NCBI RefSeq assembly: GCF_027947595.1
Contig: NZ_CP116257.1
Location: 3,410,001-3,474,000 of the forward strand
Origin: Streptomyces lienomycini
GTDB lineage: Bacteria; Actinomycetota; Actinomycetes; Streptomycetales; Streptomycetaceae
Direction of reading: 5' to 3'
Length of the DNA: 64,000 nt
Made by a program: the position numbers and the translations under genes
Notes under the pieces: generated by a model
The model's input: only the letters and a program-made list of their open reading frames with translations
Told to the model about the DNA's origin: nothing
Databases searched by the model: none
In this document: piece after piece, positions 45,892-54,322 of the stretch
Numbering within the stretch: position 1 is the stretch's first letter
How the letters are laid out: each line of letters opens with the position of its first letter

Positions 45892-47172
45892 ATGCCGCGA
45901 GTGTCAGGGGAGGCCGTGCGCCGCAGTGCCGTCGTCGGCAGCGGAGTGGCGGGTCTGACCGCCGCCCACGTACTGGGCCGCGAGCACCGCGTCACCCTCT
46001 ACGAGGCCGACGACCGCCTCGGCGGGCACGCCCACACCCACGACCTGACCGCGTCCGACGGCCGCGTCCACCGGGTCGACTCGGGATTCATCGTGCACAA
46101 CCGCCGCACCTACCCGAACCTGTTGCGCCTCTTCGACGAACTCGGGGTGGCCACGCAGGAGTCGGAGATGAGCATGTCCGTACGGTGCGAGGGCTGCGGT
46201 CTCGAGTACGCCGGTGCCCGCGGCCCCGCCGGACTGCTCGCCCGCCCGCGCAACGCCCTGCACGGCCCCTACCTGCGGATGCTCGCCCAGGTGCCCCGGT
46301 TCCACCGCGCCGCCCGCGAGCTGCTCACCGACGGCGCCGACCAGTCCCTGACCCTCGGCGAGTTCCTGGACCGCGAGGGCTTCTCGCCGTACTTCCGGGC
46401 CCACTTCACGACGCCCGTGGTCTCCGCGGTCTGGTCCTGCGACGCCGCCACCGCGCTGCGCTACCCGGCCGCCTACCTGTTCCGCTTCCTGCACCACCAC
46501 GGCATGCTCGCCGTCGGCGGCTCCCCGGTGTGGCGCACGGTCACCGGCGGCTCCCGCTCCTACGTCGACCGGATCGCCGAGCGGCTGCCCGACGTGCGCA
46601 CCGCCGCCCCGGTCCGCTCGGTGACCCGGCACGCGGACGGCGTGGACATCACCGCGGCCGACGGCACCACCGACACCTACGACCACCTCGTCGTCGCCGT
46701 CCACCCCGACCAGGCACTGGCGCTGCTGGCCGACCCGACGCCCGACGAGAAGGAGGTCCTCGGCGCCTTCCGGTACTCCCGCAACGCCACCCTTCTGCAC
46801 ACCGACACCGCCCTGCTGCCCCGCTCGCGCGGCGCCCGGTCCTCCTGGAACTACCTCATGCCGGCCTGCGACGCGGGCGCCGACCGGGTCCGCGTCAGCT
46901 ACGACATGAACCGGCTGCAGCGCCTCGACGCCGCCGACACCTACGTCGTCACGCTCGGCGGCGAGGACCGTGTCGACCCCGGCCGGGTGCTGGCCCGCAT
47001 GACCTACGAACACCCCGTCTACACACCCGAGTCGGTCGCCGCCCAGCGCCGCCTGCCCGGCCTGCGCACCCCGGTCACGGCCTACGCCGGCGCCTACCAC
47101 GGCTGGGGGTTCCACGAGGACGGCTGCCGCTCGGGGGTGGAGGCCGCCGCGGCGCTCGGAGTGACCTGGTGA
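45892..47172 (+). CDS. FAD-dependent amine-oxidase-family protein (lipid operon)
   Basis: A 426-residue NAD(P)/FAD-binding protein. The dinucleotide site is AVVGSGVAGLTAAHVLG, followed by YEADDRLGGHAHTHD and VDSGFIVHNRRTYPNLLRL, marks of the amine-oxidase/phytoene-desaturase-like family found beside CFA-synthase genes. The C-terminal FAD motif reads YAGAYHGWGFHEDGCRSGVEAA. In other bacteria the amine oxidase/DUF1365/CFA-like set is part of an ECF-sigma stress response and modifies unsaturated acyl chains; the exact reaction here is inferred. The ATG at 45892 has GGAGG 12 bases upstream. It is the first of five genes overlapping by four bases each. Confidence 0.88.
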   Translation: MPRVSGEAVRRSAVVGSGVAGLTAAHVLGREHRVTLYEADDRLGGHAHTHDLTASDGRVHRVDSGFIVHNRRTYPNLLRLFDELGVATQESEMSMSVRCEGCGLEYAGARGPAGLLARPRNALHGPYLRMLAQVPRFHRAARELLTDGADQSLTLGEFLDREGFSPYFRAHFTTPVVSAVWSCDAATALRYPAAYLFRFLHHHGMLAVGGSPVWRTVTGGSRSYVDRIAERLPDVRTAAPVRSVTRHADGVDITAADGTTDTYDHLVVAVHPDQALALLADPTPDEKEVLGAFRYSRNATLLHTDTALLPRSRGARSSWNYLMPACDAGADRVRVSYDMNRLQRLDAADTYVVTLGGEDRVDPGRVLARMTYEHPVYTPESVAAQRRLPGLRTPVTAYAGAYHGWGFHEDGCRSGVEAAAALGVTW

Positions 47173-47912
47173 CCCCGGACCCGACGGCACGCCCCGGCCT
47201 GTACCCCTGCGAGATCGGGCACATACGCCTCGACCCGATCCGGTACGCCATGCGCCACCGGACCTACATGTGGCTCGTCGACCTCGACCACCTGCCCCAA
47301 CTGCCGCGTCCACTGCGCCCGCTGGCCGGCTTCCGCGCCCGCGACCACTTCACCGGCGACGCCCCCTCACCGCGCGCGGGCCTTGACCGCTTCCTCGCCT
47401 CCCACGGCGTCGACCTGGAGGGCGGCCGGGTGCTGATGCTCACGCACGCCCGCGTCCTCGGACACGTCTTCAACCCGCTGACCCTGTACTGGTGCCACGG
47501 CCCCGACGGCACCCCGCGCCGCGTGGTCGCCGAGGTGCACAACACCTACGGCGAGCGTCACGCGTACCTGCTGGACCCCGACGAGGCGGGTGTCGCGCAC
47601 GTCGACAAGGAGTTCTACGTCTCGCCGTTCAACCCCGTCGACGGCGCCTACCGCATGCGGCTGCCGCTGCCCGCCGACCACCTCGACCTGACCGTACGCC
47701 TGGACCGCCCCGGCGCCCGGCCGTTCACCGCGACCGTCCGCGGCACCCGGCGGGAGGCGACCCCCGCCGCCCTCCTGCGGCTGGCGCTGCGGCACCCCCT
47801 GTCGACCCTCGCGGTGTCGGCCGGCATCCGCAGGCACGGCATCCGCCTCTACCTGCGCGGCCTGCCCGTCCAGCCGCGCCCGAGTCACCGCACCACGGAG
47901 AAGGCATCATGA
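47169..47912 (+). CDS. DUF1365 family protein
   Basis: A 247-residue DUF1365 protein: GLYPCEIGHIRLDPIRYAMRH, MWLVDLDHLPQLPRP, LTHARVLGHVFNPLTLYWCH, EVHNTYGERHAYLL, FYVSPFNPVDGAYRM. No function is established for the family, which almost always lies between an amine-oxidase-type flavoprotein and a CFA-synthase-like methyltransferase, as here. Conserved His and Asn residues could form a catalytic or metal site. GTG start overlapping the previous stop; stop overlapped by the next ATG. Confidence 0.9.
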   Translation: MTPDPTARPGLYPCEIGHIRLDPIRYAMRHRTYMWLVDLDHLPQLPRPLRPLAGFRARDHFTGDAPSPRAGLDRFLASHGVDLEGGRVLMLTHARVLGHVFNPLTLYWCHGPDGTPRRVVAEVHNTYGERHAYLLDPDEAGVAHVDKEFYVSPFNPVDGAYRMRLPLPADHLDLTVRLDRPGARPFTATVRGTRREATPAALLRLALRHPLSTLAVSAGIRRHGIRLYLRGLPVQPRPSHRTTEKAS

Positions 47913-49195
47913 CCGCAACCCACCCACGCCCCGCCGCCGCGCCCCCGGTCACGGAAGGCCGCGGCACCCCGGTCGACCCGCACCGCTGGCCCGACGTCGC
48001 CGCACCGCCCCGCACCTCACGGGCCCGCCGGGCCATCGCCGCGGCCGTCGTGGGCCGCGCCCTGCGCCGACTGCCGCTGCGGGTACGGTTCGCCGACGGC
48101 GCCACCGTGGGCCTCGGCGGTCCGCTGGTGGAGGTCCACGACCCCGACGCCTTCCACGGGCGGATCGGCGCCCAGGGCCTCATCGGCTTCGGCGAGTCCT
48201 ACATGGCCGGCGAGTGGGACGCCCCGGACCTGGTCGGCGCCCTCACCGTGCTCGCCGCCCACGCGGCCGACCTGGTCCCCGCCCCGCTCCAACGGCTGCG
48301 CGGCCTGTGGCACCAGCGCCGGCCCGCCGCCCGCCGCAACACGCCCGAGGGCGCCCGGTCCAACATCAGCAGCCACTACGACCTGTCCAACGACCTGTTC
48401 GCCCTCTTCCTCGACGACACCCTCAGCTACTCCTCCGCCGTCTTCCCCGCCTTCCCGGCCCGCCGCGAGTCCCTCGCCGCCGCCCAGCAGCGCAAGATCG
48501 ACCGGCTGCTCGACCTCGCCGAGGTCCGCGACGGCACCCGCCTCCTGGAGATCGGCACCGGCTGGGGCGAACTCGCCCTGCGCGCCGCCGCCCGCGGCGC
48601 CCACGTCACCTCCCTCACCCTCTCCCGCGAACAGCGCGACCGCGCCCTCGAACGCGCCCGCGAGGCGGGCCTCGCCGACCGCGTCCGGGTCGAACTGCGC
48701 GACTACCGCGAGGAGAAGGGCACCTACGACGCGCTCGTCAGCGTCGAGATGATCGAGGCCGTCGGCGCCGAGTTCTGGCCGGTGTACTTCCGCACCCTCG
48801 ACGAGCGCCTCGCCCCCGGCGGCCGGGCCGCCCTCCAGGCCATCACCATGCCGCACGACCGGATGCTCGCCGCCCGCCACACCCACACCTGGATCCAGAA
48901 GTACGTCTTCCCCGGCGGCCTGATCCCCTCCACCGACGCGATAGAGGACACGGTCCGCGACCACACCGGTCTGCGCGTCGCCCGCCGCGACGACTACGGA
49001 GCGCACTACGCCGAGACGCTGCGGCTGTGGCGCGAGCGGTTCACCGAGCGCGCCGCCGAGGTGGACGCCCTCGGCTTCGACGAGACCTTCCGGCGCCTGT
49101 GGACCTTCTACCTCGCCTACTCCGAGGCCGGCTTCCGCGCCGCCTACCTCGACGTCCAGCAGTACCTGTTCACCAAGGAGGGCCCCGCCCGATGA
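47909..49195 (+). CDS. Cyclopropane-fatty-acyl-phospholipid-synthase-like methyltransferase 1
   Basis: A 428-residue SAM-dependent enzyme of the CFA synthase/mycolic-methyltransferase family. An N-terminal lipid-binding-like domain (residues 35-140) includes GESYMAGEWDAPDLVGAL. The core follows: ISSHYDLSNDLFALFLDDTLSYSSAVF, the SAM motif LLEIGTGWGELALRAA, VSVEMIEAVGAEFW (active-site loop), WIQKYVFPGGLIPS, and the tail FYLAYSEAGFRAAYLDVQQYLF. In E. coli Cfa the bicarbonate ligands include the Glu of EMIEAVG and the His-Tyr pair, and these are kept. It should add a methylene or methyl to an unsaturated chain. Overlaps both neighbours. Confidence 0.9.
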   Translation: MTATHPRPAAAPPVTEGRGTPVDPHRWPDVAAPPRTSRARRAIAAAVVGRALRRLPLRVRFADGATVGLGGPLVEVHDPDAFHGRIGAQGLIGFGESYMAGEWDAPDLVGALTVLAAHAADLVPAPLQRLRGLWHQRRPAARRNTPEGARSNISSHYDLSNDLFALFLDDTLSYSSAVFPAFPARRESLAAAQQRKIDRLLDLAEVRDGTRLLEIGTGWGELALRAAARGAHVTSLTLSREQRDRALERAREAGLADRVRVELRDYREEKGTYDALVSVEMIEAVGAEFWPVYFRTLDERLAPGGRAALQAITMPHDRMLAARHTHTWIQKYVFPGGLIPSTDAIEDTVRDHTGLRVARRDDYGAHYAETLRLWRERFTERAAEVDALGFDETFRRLWTFYLAYSEAGFRAAYLDVQQYLFTKEGPAR

Positions 49196-50502
49196 GCACC
49201 GCCCGCACCGCCAGGACCGGCGCCGCCCACCGGCTCGCCGCGCTCGTCGAGGACGCGCTCGGCGGCCCGCTCCCCGTCCGGCTGCGCGCCTGGGACGGCT
49301 CCGAGACCGGCCCCGCCGACGGCCCCGTGGTCGTCGTCCGCTCCCGGCGGGCGCTGCGCCGCCTGCTGTGGCAGCCCGGCGAACTGGGCCTGGCGCAGGC
49401 CTACGTCACCGGCGAACTGGACGTCGACGGCGACCTGGCCGACGGCCTGCGCCGGATGTGGGCGGCCACCCGCGAACGCCGGCTGCGTCCGCCCCGCCTC
49501 TCCCTCGCCGACCGGGCCCGCGCGGCGGGCACCGCCGTCCGCCTCGGCGCCCTCGGCCCGCGCCCCGCGACGCCCGCCTCGCAGGCCCGGCTGCGCGGCG
49601 GCCTGCACACCAGGTCCCGCGACCGCGCCGCCATCAGCCACCACTACGACCTCTCCAACGACTTCTACCGCCTCCTCCTCGACGAGACCATGGCCTACTC
49701 GTGCGGGGTGTGGGCGGACGAGTACACCGACGCGGACGCCGCCGACGCCCAGCGCGCCAAGCTGGAGCTGATCTGCCGCAAGCTCGGCCTCACCGTCGGC
49801 TCCCGCCTCCTGGACATCGGCTGCGGCTGGGGTTCGCTCACCCTCTACGCGGCCGAACGGCACAAGGCGAAGGTCACCGCCGTCACGCTCGCCGAGGAGC
49901 AGGCGGCGCACGTCCGCGAACAGGTGCGGGAGCGCGGCCTGGAGGACCGGGTCGAGGTCGTCTGCCAGGACTACCGCGACATCACCAGCGGGGGCTACGA
50001 CGCCGTCTCCACCATCGAGATGGGCGAGCACGTCGGCGACGCCGAGTACCCGGCCTTCACCGCCGCCCTGCACCGCATGGTCCGCCCCGGGGGACGCGTC
50101 CTGGTGCAGCAGATGTCCCGGGGCCGCAATGCCCCCGGCGGCGGCGCCTTCATCGAGGCGTACATCGCCCCGGACATGCACATGCGGCCCCTCGGCGAGA
50201 CGGTCCAGCTCCTGGAGGACGCCGGTCTCGAAGTGCGCCACGTCGAGTCGCTGCGCGAGCACTACGTCCGCACGGTCACGGCATGGGAACGCACCCTGGA
50301 GGAGCGCTGGGACGAGTTCGTCGCGCTGGTCGGGAAGGAGACCGCGCGGGTGTGGCGGCTCTACCTGGTGGGCGGCGCGCTCGCCTTCGAGCAGCGGCGC
50401 ATGGGCGTCGACCAGATCCTGAGCGTCCGGCCCACCGCCGAGGGCGTCAGCGGCATGCCCGCGACGCCGGGGGAGTGGTACGAGCGGCTGGACCGCCCGT
50501 GA
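49192..50502 (+). CDS. Cyclopropane-fatty-acyl-phospholipid-synthase-like methyltransferase 2
   Basis: A 436-residue paralogue of the preceding enzyme but clearly divergent. Core motifs are AISHHYDLSNDFYRLLLDETMAYSCGVW, LLDIGCGWGSLTLYAA, and a changed active-site loop, TIEMGEHVGDAEYP, with VGD where VGA/VGE-FW is usual. The end reads VWRLYLVGGALAFEQRRMGVDQIL. The tandem pair suggests either two successive steps on one chain or a heteromeric enzyme. ATG overlaps the preceding stop; stop overlaps the DUF1295 start. Confidence 0.9.
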   Translation: MSTARTARTGAAHRLAALVEDALGGPLPVRLRAWDGSETGPADGPVVVVRSRRALRRLLWQPGELGLAQAYVTGELDVDGDLADGLRRMWAATRERRLRPPRLSLADRARAAGTAVRLGALGPRPATPASQARLRGGLHTRSRDRAAISHHYDLSNDFYRLLLDETMAYSCGVWADEYTDADAADAQRAKLELICRKLGLTVGSRLLDIGCGWGSLTLYAAERHKAKVTAVTLAEEQAAHVREQVRERGLEDRVEVVCQDYRDITSGGYDAVSTIEMGEHVGDAEYPAFTAALHRMVRPGGRVLVQQMSRGRNAPGGGAFIEAYIAPDMHMRPLGETVQLLEDAGLEVRHVESLREHYVRTVTAWERTLEERWDEFVALVGKETARVWRLYLVGGALAFEQRRMGVDQILSVRPTAEGVSGMPATPGEWYERLDRP

Positions 50503-51314
50503 GCGGCTTCCCGTGGGGCGCGTTCGCCGTGGGCCTCGGCTGGGCCGCGGCGGCCGCGCTCGCCGTCATGCTGGCCACCTTCGCCGTCGCCCTGCGCAAG
50601 GGCGTCCACCGGGTCGTGGACGTGGCCTGGGGCCTCGGCTTCGCCGCCGTCGCCGTCGTGACCTGCGCGGTCGCGGCGGCGAGGGGGGAGGGCGATGCCG
50701 GGCGCCAGGCCCTGGTCGGGGCCCTCACCGTCGTATGGGGAGTGCGGCTGGCCGCGCACATCGCGCGGCGCGGCCGGGGCCACGGCGAGGACCCGCGCTA
50801 CGACGCCATGCTCGCCAAGGCGCGCGGCAACCGGAACCTCTACGCCCTGCGCATGGTGTACCTGCTCCAGGGCGCCCTGGTCTGGCTGGTGTCGCTGCCG
50901 GTGCAGGCCGCCTCGTACGGGCCGGGGCCCCTGTCGGTCCTGGCCTGGGCCGGGGCGGCCGTGTGGGCGGTGGGGCTGGCCTTCGAGGCCGTCGGGGACG
51001 CCCAGCTGGCCCGGTTCAAGGCGGACCCGGCCAACCGGGGCCGCATCATGGACCGCGGCCTGTGGAGCTGGACCCGGCACCCCAACTACTTCGGCGACCT
51101 CTGCGTCTGGTGGGGCCTGTTCCTGATCGCCTGCGACGCGGGCCCGGCCGCCGCCGCGGTGTCCGTCGTCGCCCCGCTGGTGATGACGTACCTGCTGATC
51201 GGCGGCAGCGGGAAGCGACTCCTCGAGCGGCACATGGCGGACCGGCCGGGGTGGACCGAGTACGCGGCGCGCACCAGTGGCTTCTTCCCGCGTCCGCCGC
51301 GCCGGTCCGCGTAG
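50499..51314 (+). CDS. DUF1295 membrane protein (steroid 5-alpha-reductase-like)
   Basis: A 271-residue membrane protein with about seven helices. The C-terminal signature GLWSWTRHPNYFGDLCVWWGLF, then RPGWTEYAARTSGFFP, is that of DUF1295, related to steroid 5-alpha-reductases and isoprenylcysteine methyltransferases, which reduce or modify hydrophobic substrates using NADPH or SAM. It could reduce a double bond in the lipid made by the upstream enzymes; this is inference. Last gene of the operon, followed by a strong two-way terminator. Confidence 0.9.
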   Translation: MSGFPWGAFAVGLGWAAAAALAVMLATFAVALRKGVHRVVDVAWGLGFAAVAVVTCAVAAARGEGDAGRQALVGALTVVWGVRLAAHIARRGRGHGEDPRYDAMLAKARGNRNLYALRMVYLLQGALVWLVSLPVQAASYGPGPLSVLAWAGAAVWAVGLAFEAVGDAQLARFKADPANRGRIMDRGLWSWTRHPNYFGDLCVWWGLFLIACDAGPAAAAVSVVAPLVMTYLLIGGSGKRLLERHMADRPGWTEYAARTSGFFPRPPRRSA

Positions 51315-51328
51315 GACGGGACCCGGGA

Positions 51329-51356
51329 GGGGGTGAGGGCCGCGGCCCTCACCCCC
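51329..51356. terminator. Bidirectional terminator between lipid operon and sigK-rskA
   Basis: GGGGGTGAGGGCC (51329-51341) and GGCCCTCACCCCC (51344-51356) form a perfect 13-base stem between the convergent DUF1295 and rskA genes. Confidence 0.88.
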
Positions 51357-51357
51357 T

Positions 51358-52109
51358 TCAGGCCGGCATGCTCATCAGCGCGATCGGGTCCGAGGTCGGC
51401 TGCTCCGACCCGCCGGACGGCTCGACCGTGATGCCCACACCGGCCGCACCGTCGACGGCGCCCTCCATCAGGACCGCCTGGCTGGTGCTGCCGGGGTCCA
51501 TCAGGCCCGCCGAGCGCATCGTGCCGTGGTCGTCGAACCAGAGCTGGTACACCTTGCCCCGCGGCGGTTCGGCCATGCCCGAGGCGAGGAAGACCGCCCG
51601 GTCCTGGCCCTCGGAGACGACCAGCGTGCCGCTCGCCCCGTCGGCCAGTCGCGCCGTGCGGGACTCGGCGTCCGGCGCGGCCAGCACTCCGGCGAGGGTC
51701 TCGGCCCGCCGCTCGGCCTGCGCGGCCCGCTCCCCGGCGTCCTGCGCGCGGTCGTACTGCCACGCCGCCGTGCCGCCCAGACCCGCCGCGGCGGCCAGGC
51801 AGGCGGCCAGCGCCCAGCGGGCCAGACCGCGCCCGCGGGCACGACGCGGCGCGTCTTCCCGGCCGTGCCGCCGCCCGGCGGAACCTGGCGCACGGTGGTG
51901 ATGCGGTGCAGTACCCGGTCCTTGAGCACCGGTCCGGGTACGACCGTCGCGGCCAGCCCCAGCCGGGCCGTCGCGGCGGCGAACTCCCGGGTCTCCTGCC
52001 CGCAGGTGGCGCAGTCCGCCAGGTGGCGTTCGAAGGCGTCCCGCTCGTCGTCGGGCAGGGCGTGCAGGGCGTAGGCGCCCGTCAGGCTGTGCAGGTCCTC
52101 GGTGCGCAT
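51358..52109 (-). pseudogene. rskA: Anti-sigma-K factor RskA, interrupted by an apparent frameshift
   Basis: The gene should encode about 250 residues. From ATG 52109 the first frame gives a complete N-terminal sigma-binding domain: LHSLTGAYALHALPDDERDA, HLADCATCGQETREF with the H-x3-C-x2-C zinc motif, and VLKDRVLHRI. It then changes frame within 51800-51890. The second frame continues with a membrane helix (ARWALAACLAAAAGLGGTAAW) and the outer RskA domain (GTLVVSEGQDRAVFLASG, GKVYQLWFDDHGTMRSAGLM), ending at 51358. The total length, 752 bases, is one short of a whole number of codons. If real, the product loses its membrane anchor and sensor. The ATG shares one base with the sigK stop. A sequencing error is the main alternative. 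Confidence 0.8.
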
Positions 52110-52693
52110 CACGCGCTCACCCCCAGGCAGTCGCGGAGCCGGATGAGACCGTCGCGCAGTCGCGTCTTGACCGTGCCGAGCGGCAGCGCGAGCGCCTCGG
52201 CCACCTGCCGGTAGGTCAGGCCGCGGTAGTAGGCGAGGGTCACGGACTGGCGCTGGATCTCGGTCAGGGTGCGCAGACAGCGCCGCACCTGCTCCCGCTC
52301 CAGGCGGGACTCGACCTGTTCGGTCACCTCGTCGTACTCGGGCGTGCGGTCGAGCAGGGCGGCCTTGTGGTCGCGGGCCGCGGCGGCCTCCACCGACCGC
52401 ACCCGGTCCACGGCCCGCCGGTGGGCCAGGGTCAGGATCCAGTTCACCACCGTGCCGCGCTCGGGCCGGTAGCGGGGCGCCGTGCGCCACACCTCGACCA
52501 GCACCTCCTGCGCGACCTCCTCCGACTGGGCCTGGTCGCGCAGCACCGCCCGGGCGACCCCGAGCACGGACCCCGCCACCGCGTCGTACACGGCGGCGAA
52601 GGAGTCCTGATCGCCCAGGGCCACCTCACGGATCAGCTGCTGCAGATCGGGTTGGGACGATGGATTTCTGCCGATGTGTACGGCTTCCTTCAC
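52109..52693 (-). CDS. sigK: ECF RNA polymerase sigma factor SigK
   Basis: A 194-residue group 4 sigma factor. Region 2 shows FAAVYDAVAGSVLGVARAVL and EEVAQEVLVEVWRTAPRYRP, followed by VVNWILTLAHRRAVDRVRS; region 4 reads QRQSVTLAYYRGLTYRQVAEAL then PLGTVKTRLRDGLIRLRD. The paired RskA-type anti-sigma gene and a fasciclin target identify the SigK (ECF19) group. The GTG start at 52693 has GGAG nine bases upstream. A promoter of the same type as at the fasciclin and lipid operons precedes it, so it probably activates its own gene. Confidence 0.92.
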   Translation of the reverse strand: MKEAVHIGRNPSSQPDLQQLIREVALGDQDSFAAVYDAVAGSVLGVARAVLRDQAQSEEVAQEVLVEVWRTAPRYRPERGTVVNWILTLAHRRAVDRVRSVEAAAARDHKAALLDRTPEYDEVTEQVESRLEREQVRRCLRTLTEIQRQSVTLAYYRGLTYRQVAEALALPLGTVKTRLRDGLIRLRDCLGVSA

Positions 52694-52738
52694 GACGGTT
52701 GCTCCAAAAGAATGTGCGACGGCGGGGAGGTCCCCGCG

Positions 52739-52768
52739 TAATACGAGGCAGCGCCCCCCGCGGATTGG
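52739..52768 (-). promoter_or_regulatory. Putative autoregulated SigK promoter
   Basis: On the minus strand CCAATCC (52768-52762), 16 bases, CGTATTA (52745-52739). The -35 and spacing are identical to the fasciclin promoter, and the -10 differs at one position. The predicted start near 52732 leaves a 40-base leader to sigK. Confidence 0.8.
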
Positions 52769-53060
52769 TCGCGGGTCGCGCGAAGCCGCGGTGGCCTCGC
52801 CCGCAGCCCACCCTCCCACGGGTGCACGGGGGGTCCCGGACCCGTCCGCGCCGCCTTCCCCCCGAGGAGGCCGCCCTCGTCGACGCGCCGCGCGCCGTCC
52901 CCGGGGCGTGGACCGAGGGCCTGTCCCGCGTCGCGGTGGACGACGCCGGCCTCCCGGTCGGCCGCGCCCTGCCGGCCCGCTGCCACATCGGCGACCGCCC
53001 GGCGCTGTGCCCGGCCCCCGTCGCCGTCCACCCGCCGTCCCGCGGCACTTTCCTCCGCGC
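52769..53060. other. Gene-free stretch between sigK promoter and LacI promoter
   Basis: I see no convincing gene here. One plus-strand frame (about 52860-53060) reads VDAPRAVPGAWTEGLSRVAV and VDDAGLPVGRALPARCHIGD, with fairly protein-like composition but no start with a ribosome site and no recognised family. It may be a decayed gene fragment. Confidence 0.35.
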
Positions 53061-53066
53061 AACCCC

Positions 53067-53128
53067 TTGACCCGACGTCCGCGGTCCTCCACATTACTGG
53101 TTAATGCGCATGAGGTAATGCGCATTAA
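53067..53128 (+). promoter_or_regulatory. Promoter and LacI operator of the hydantoinase operon
   Basis: TTGACC (53067-53072) and CACATT (53090-53095) with a 17-base spacer form a probable promoter. Immediately after it TTAATGCGCAT (53101-53111) and ATGCGCATTAA (53118-53128) form a perfect 11-base inverted repeat; the right part contains the 12-base palindrome TAATGCGCATTA (53116-53127). The central CG and its place over the transcription start are typical of LacI-family operators. The gene for the LacI-family regulator starts 28 bases downstream. Confidence 0.82.
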
Positions 53129-53155
53129 CAACGTCGGCGCGACAGAGGGGAAGCA

Positions 53156-54277
53156 GTGGTGGCGAAGGAAGCCGCAGGGCGGGCGAGGCCGGGGAGGGCT
53201 CCCGCGCCGGCCGGTCGGCGGGCCCGGCCGAGGCAGGCGGAGGTGGCCGGGCTCGCCGGTGTCTCGCAGGCGACGGTGTCCCTGGTGCTCTCCGGGCGCG
53301 ACCTCGCGACGGGGCGGCCGATCTCCGCGGAGACCCGGGCCAAGGTCCTGGACGCCGCCCGCAGCCTCGGCTACGTCCCCGACCCGGCCGCCAGCCGCCT
53401 CGCCGCCGCCCGCAACAACCTGCTCGGCGTCTTCAGCTTCACCGCGACCTTCCCGACCGACGTGCGGCACTCGTACTACCCGTTCCTCGTCGGCGTGGAG
53501 CAGGAAGCCGCCGCGCAGGGCTACGACCTGGTGCTCTTCACCGGGTCGAGCACCGGGGGAGCGGGCGCCGGGGGTGCCGGGGCGCTCAACCGCGTACGGC
53601 TGGCGGACGGCTGCCTCTTCCTGGGCCGCCACGCCCCCGCCGACGAACTGAGCCGCCTGGTGGCCGACGACTTCCCCGTCGTCCACGTCGGCCGCCGCGA
53701 CGAGCCGGAGGGCCTCGCCTGGGTCGGCGCCGACTACGTCAGCGCCAGCCGCGAGGTCGTCACCGCGCTCGCCGGGCTGGGCCACCGCCGCGTCCTGCTC
53801 GTCCGCGAGGACGACGACGCGCCCGCCTCCACCGACCGTGAACGCGGCTTCCTCGACGGGCTCGCCGACAGCGGACTGCCCGCGGGCCCCGGGGCCGTGT
53901 TCCGTTCCGGCGAACCGCGCCGCGACCTCACCGCCGAGCGGCTCCGCGGCTGGCTGGCCGACGGGGTCACCGCCTTCGTCGCCGAGGAGACCGACACCGG
54001 CGCCGCCTGGCGTGCCCTGCGCGCAGCCGTCGACGAGGCGGGCCTGGACTGCCCCGGCCAGGTGTCCCTCGCCCTGCTCGGCAGCCCGCCCGCCGACCTC
54101 GCCGACGGACCGGCGCCGATGGGCTTCGACATCCCGCGCCCGGCGCTCGGCGCGGAGGCCGTACGGCTGCTCGCCGCCCGCATCGCGGGCGGGCCCGCCG
54201 AGGGCACCCTCGTCGCCTGCGCCTTCAGACCGGGCGCGACCGCGGGCCCGCCGACCGCCCCTCGAACCCGCCCCTGA
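53156..54277 (+). CDS. LacI-family regulator leading the hydantoinase operon
   Basis: A 373-residue LacI/GalR regulator. After a basic, Pro/Arg-rich 25-residue leader comes the helix-turn-helix and hinge: QAEVAGLAGVSQATVSLVL, RPISAETRAKVLDAARSLGY, PDPAASRLAA. The sensor domain includes LLGVFSFTATFPTDVRHSYY, LAGLGHRRVLLVRED and ERGFLDGLADSGLP. The GTG at 53156 has AGAGGGGAAG upstream. Only 45 bases, without promoter signals, separate it from the flavoprotein gene, so it is probably the first gene of the operon it controls. The palindrome at 53101-53128 is its likely operator. Confidence 0.9.
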   Translation: MVAKEAAGRARPGRAPAPAGRRARPRQAEVAGLAGVSQATVSLVLSGRDLATGRPISAETRAKVLDAARSLGYVPDPAASRLAAARNNLLGVFSFTATFPTDVRHSYYPFLVGVEQEAAAQGYDLVLFTGSSTGGAGAGGAGALNRVRLADGCLFLGRHAPADELSRLVADDFPVVHVGRRDEPEGLAWVGADYVSASREVVTALAGLGHRRVLLVREDDDAPASTDRERGFLDGLADSGLPAGPGAVFRSGEPRRDLTAERLRGWLADGVTAFVAEETDTGAAWRALRAAVDEAGLDCPGQVSLALLGSPPADLADGPAPMGFDIPRPALGAEAVRLLAARIAGGPAEGTLVACAFRPGATAGPPTAPRTRP

Positions 54278-54322
54278 ACCTCGCCCCACCCACAGAACCG
54301 ACCGCACCACCCAAGGAGCAGC

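Noticed and set aside
52860..53060. Possible small gene on the plus strand between sigK and the LacI regulator
   Set aside because: No start codon with ribosome site, no family resemblance, and the frame runs into the promoter region; reported only as a gene-free stretch.
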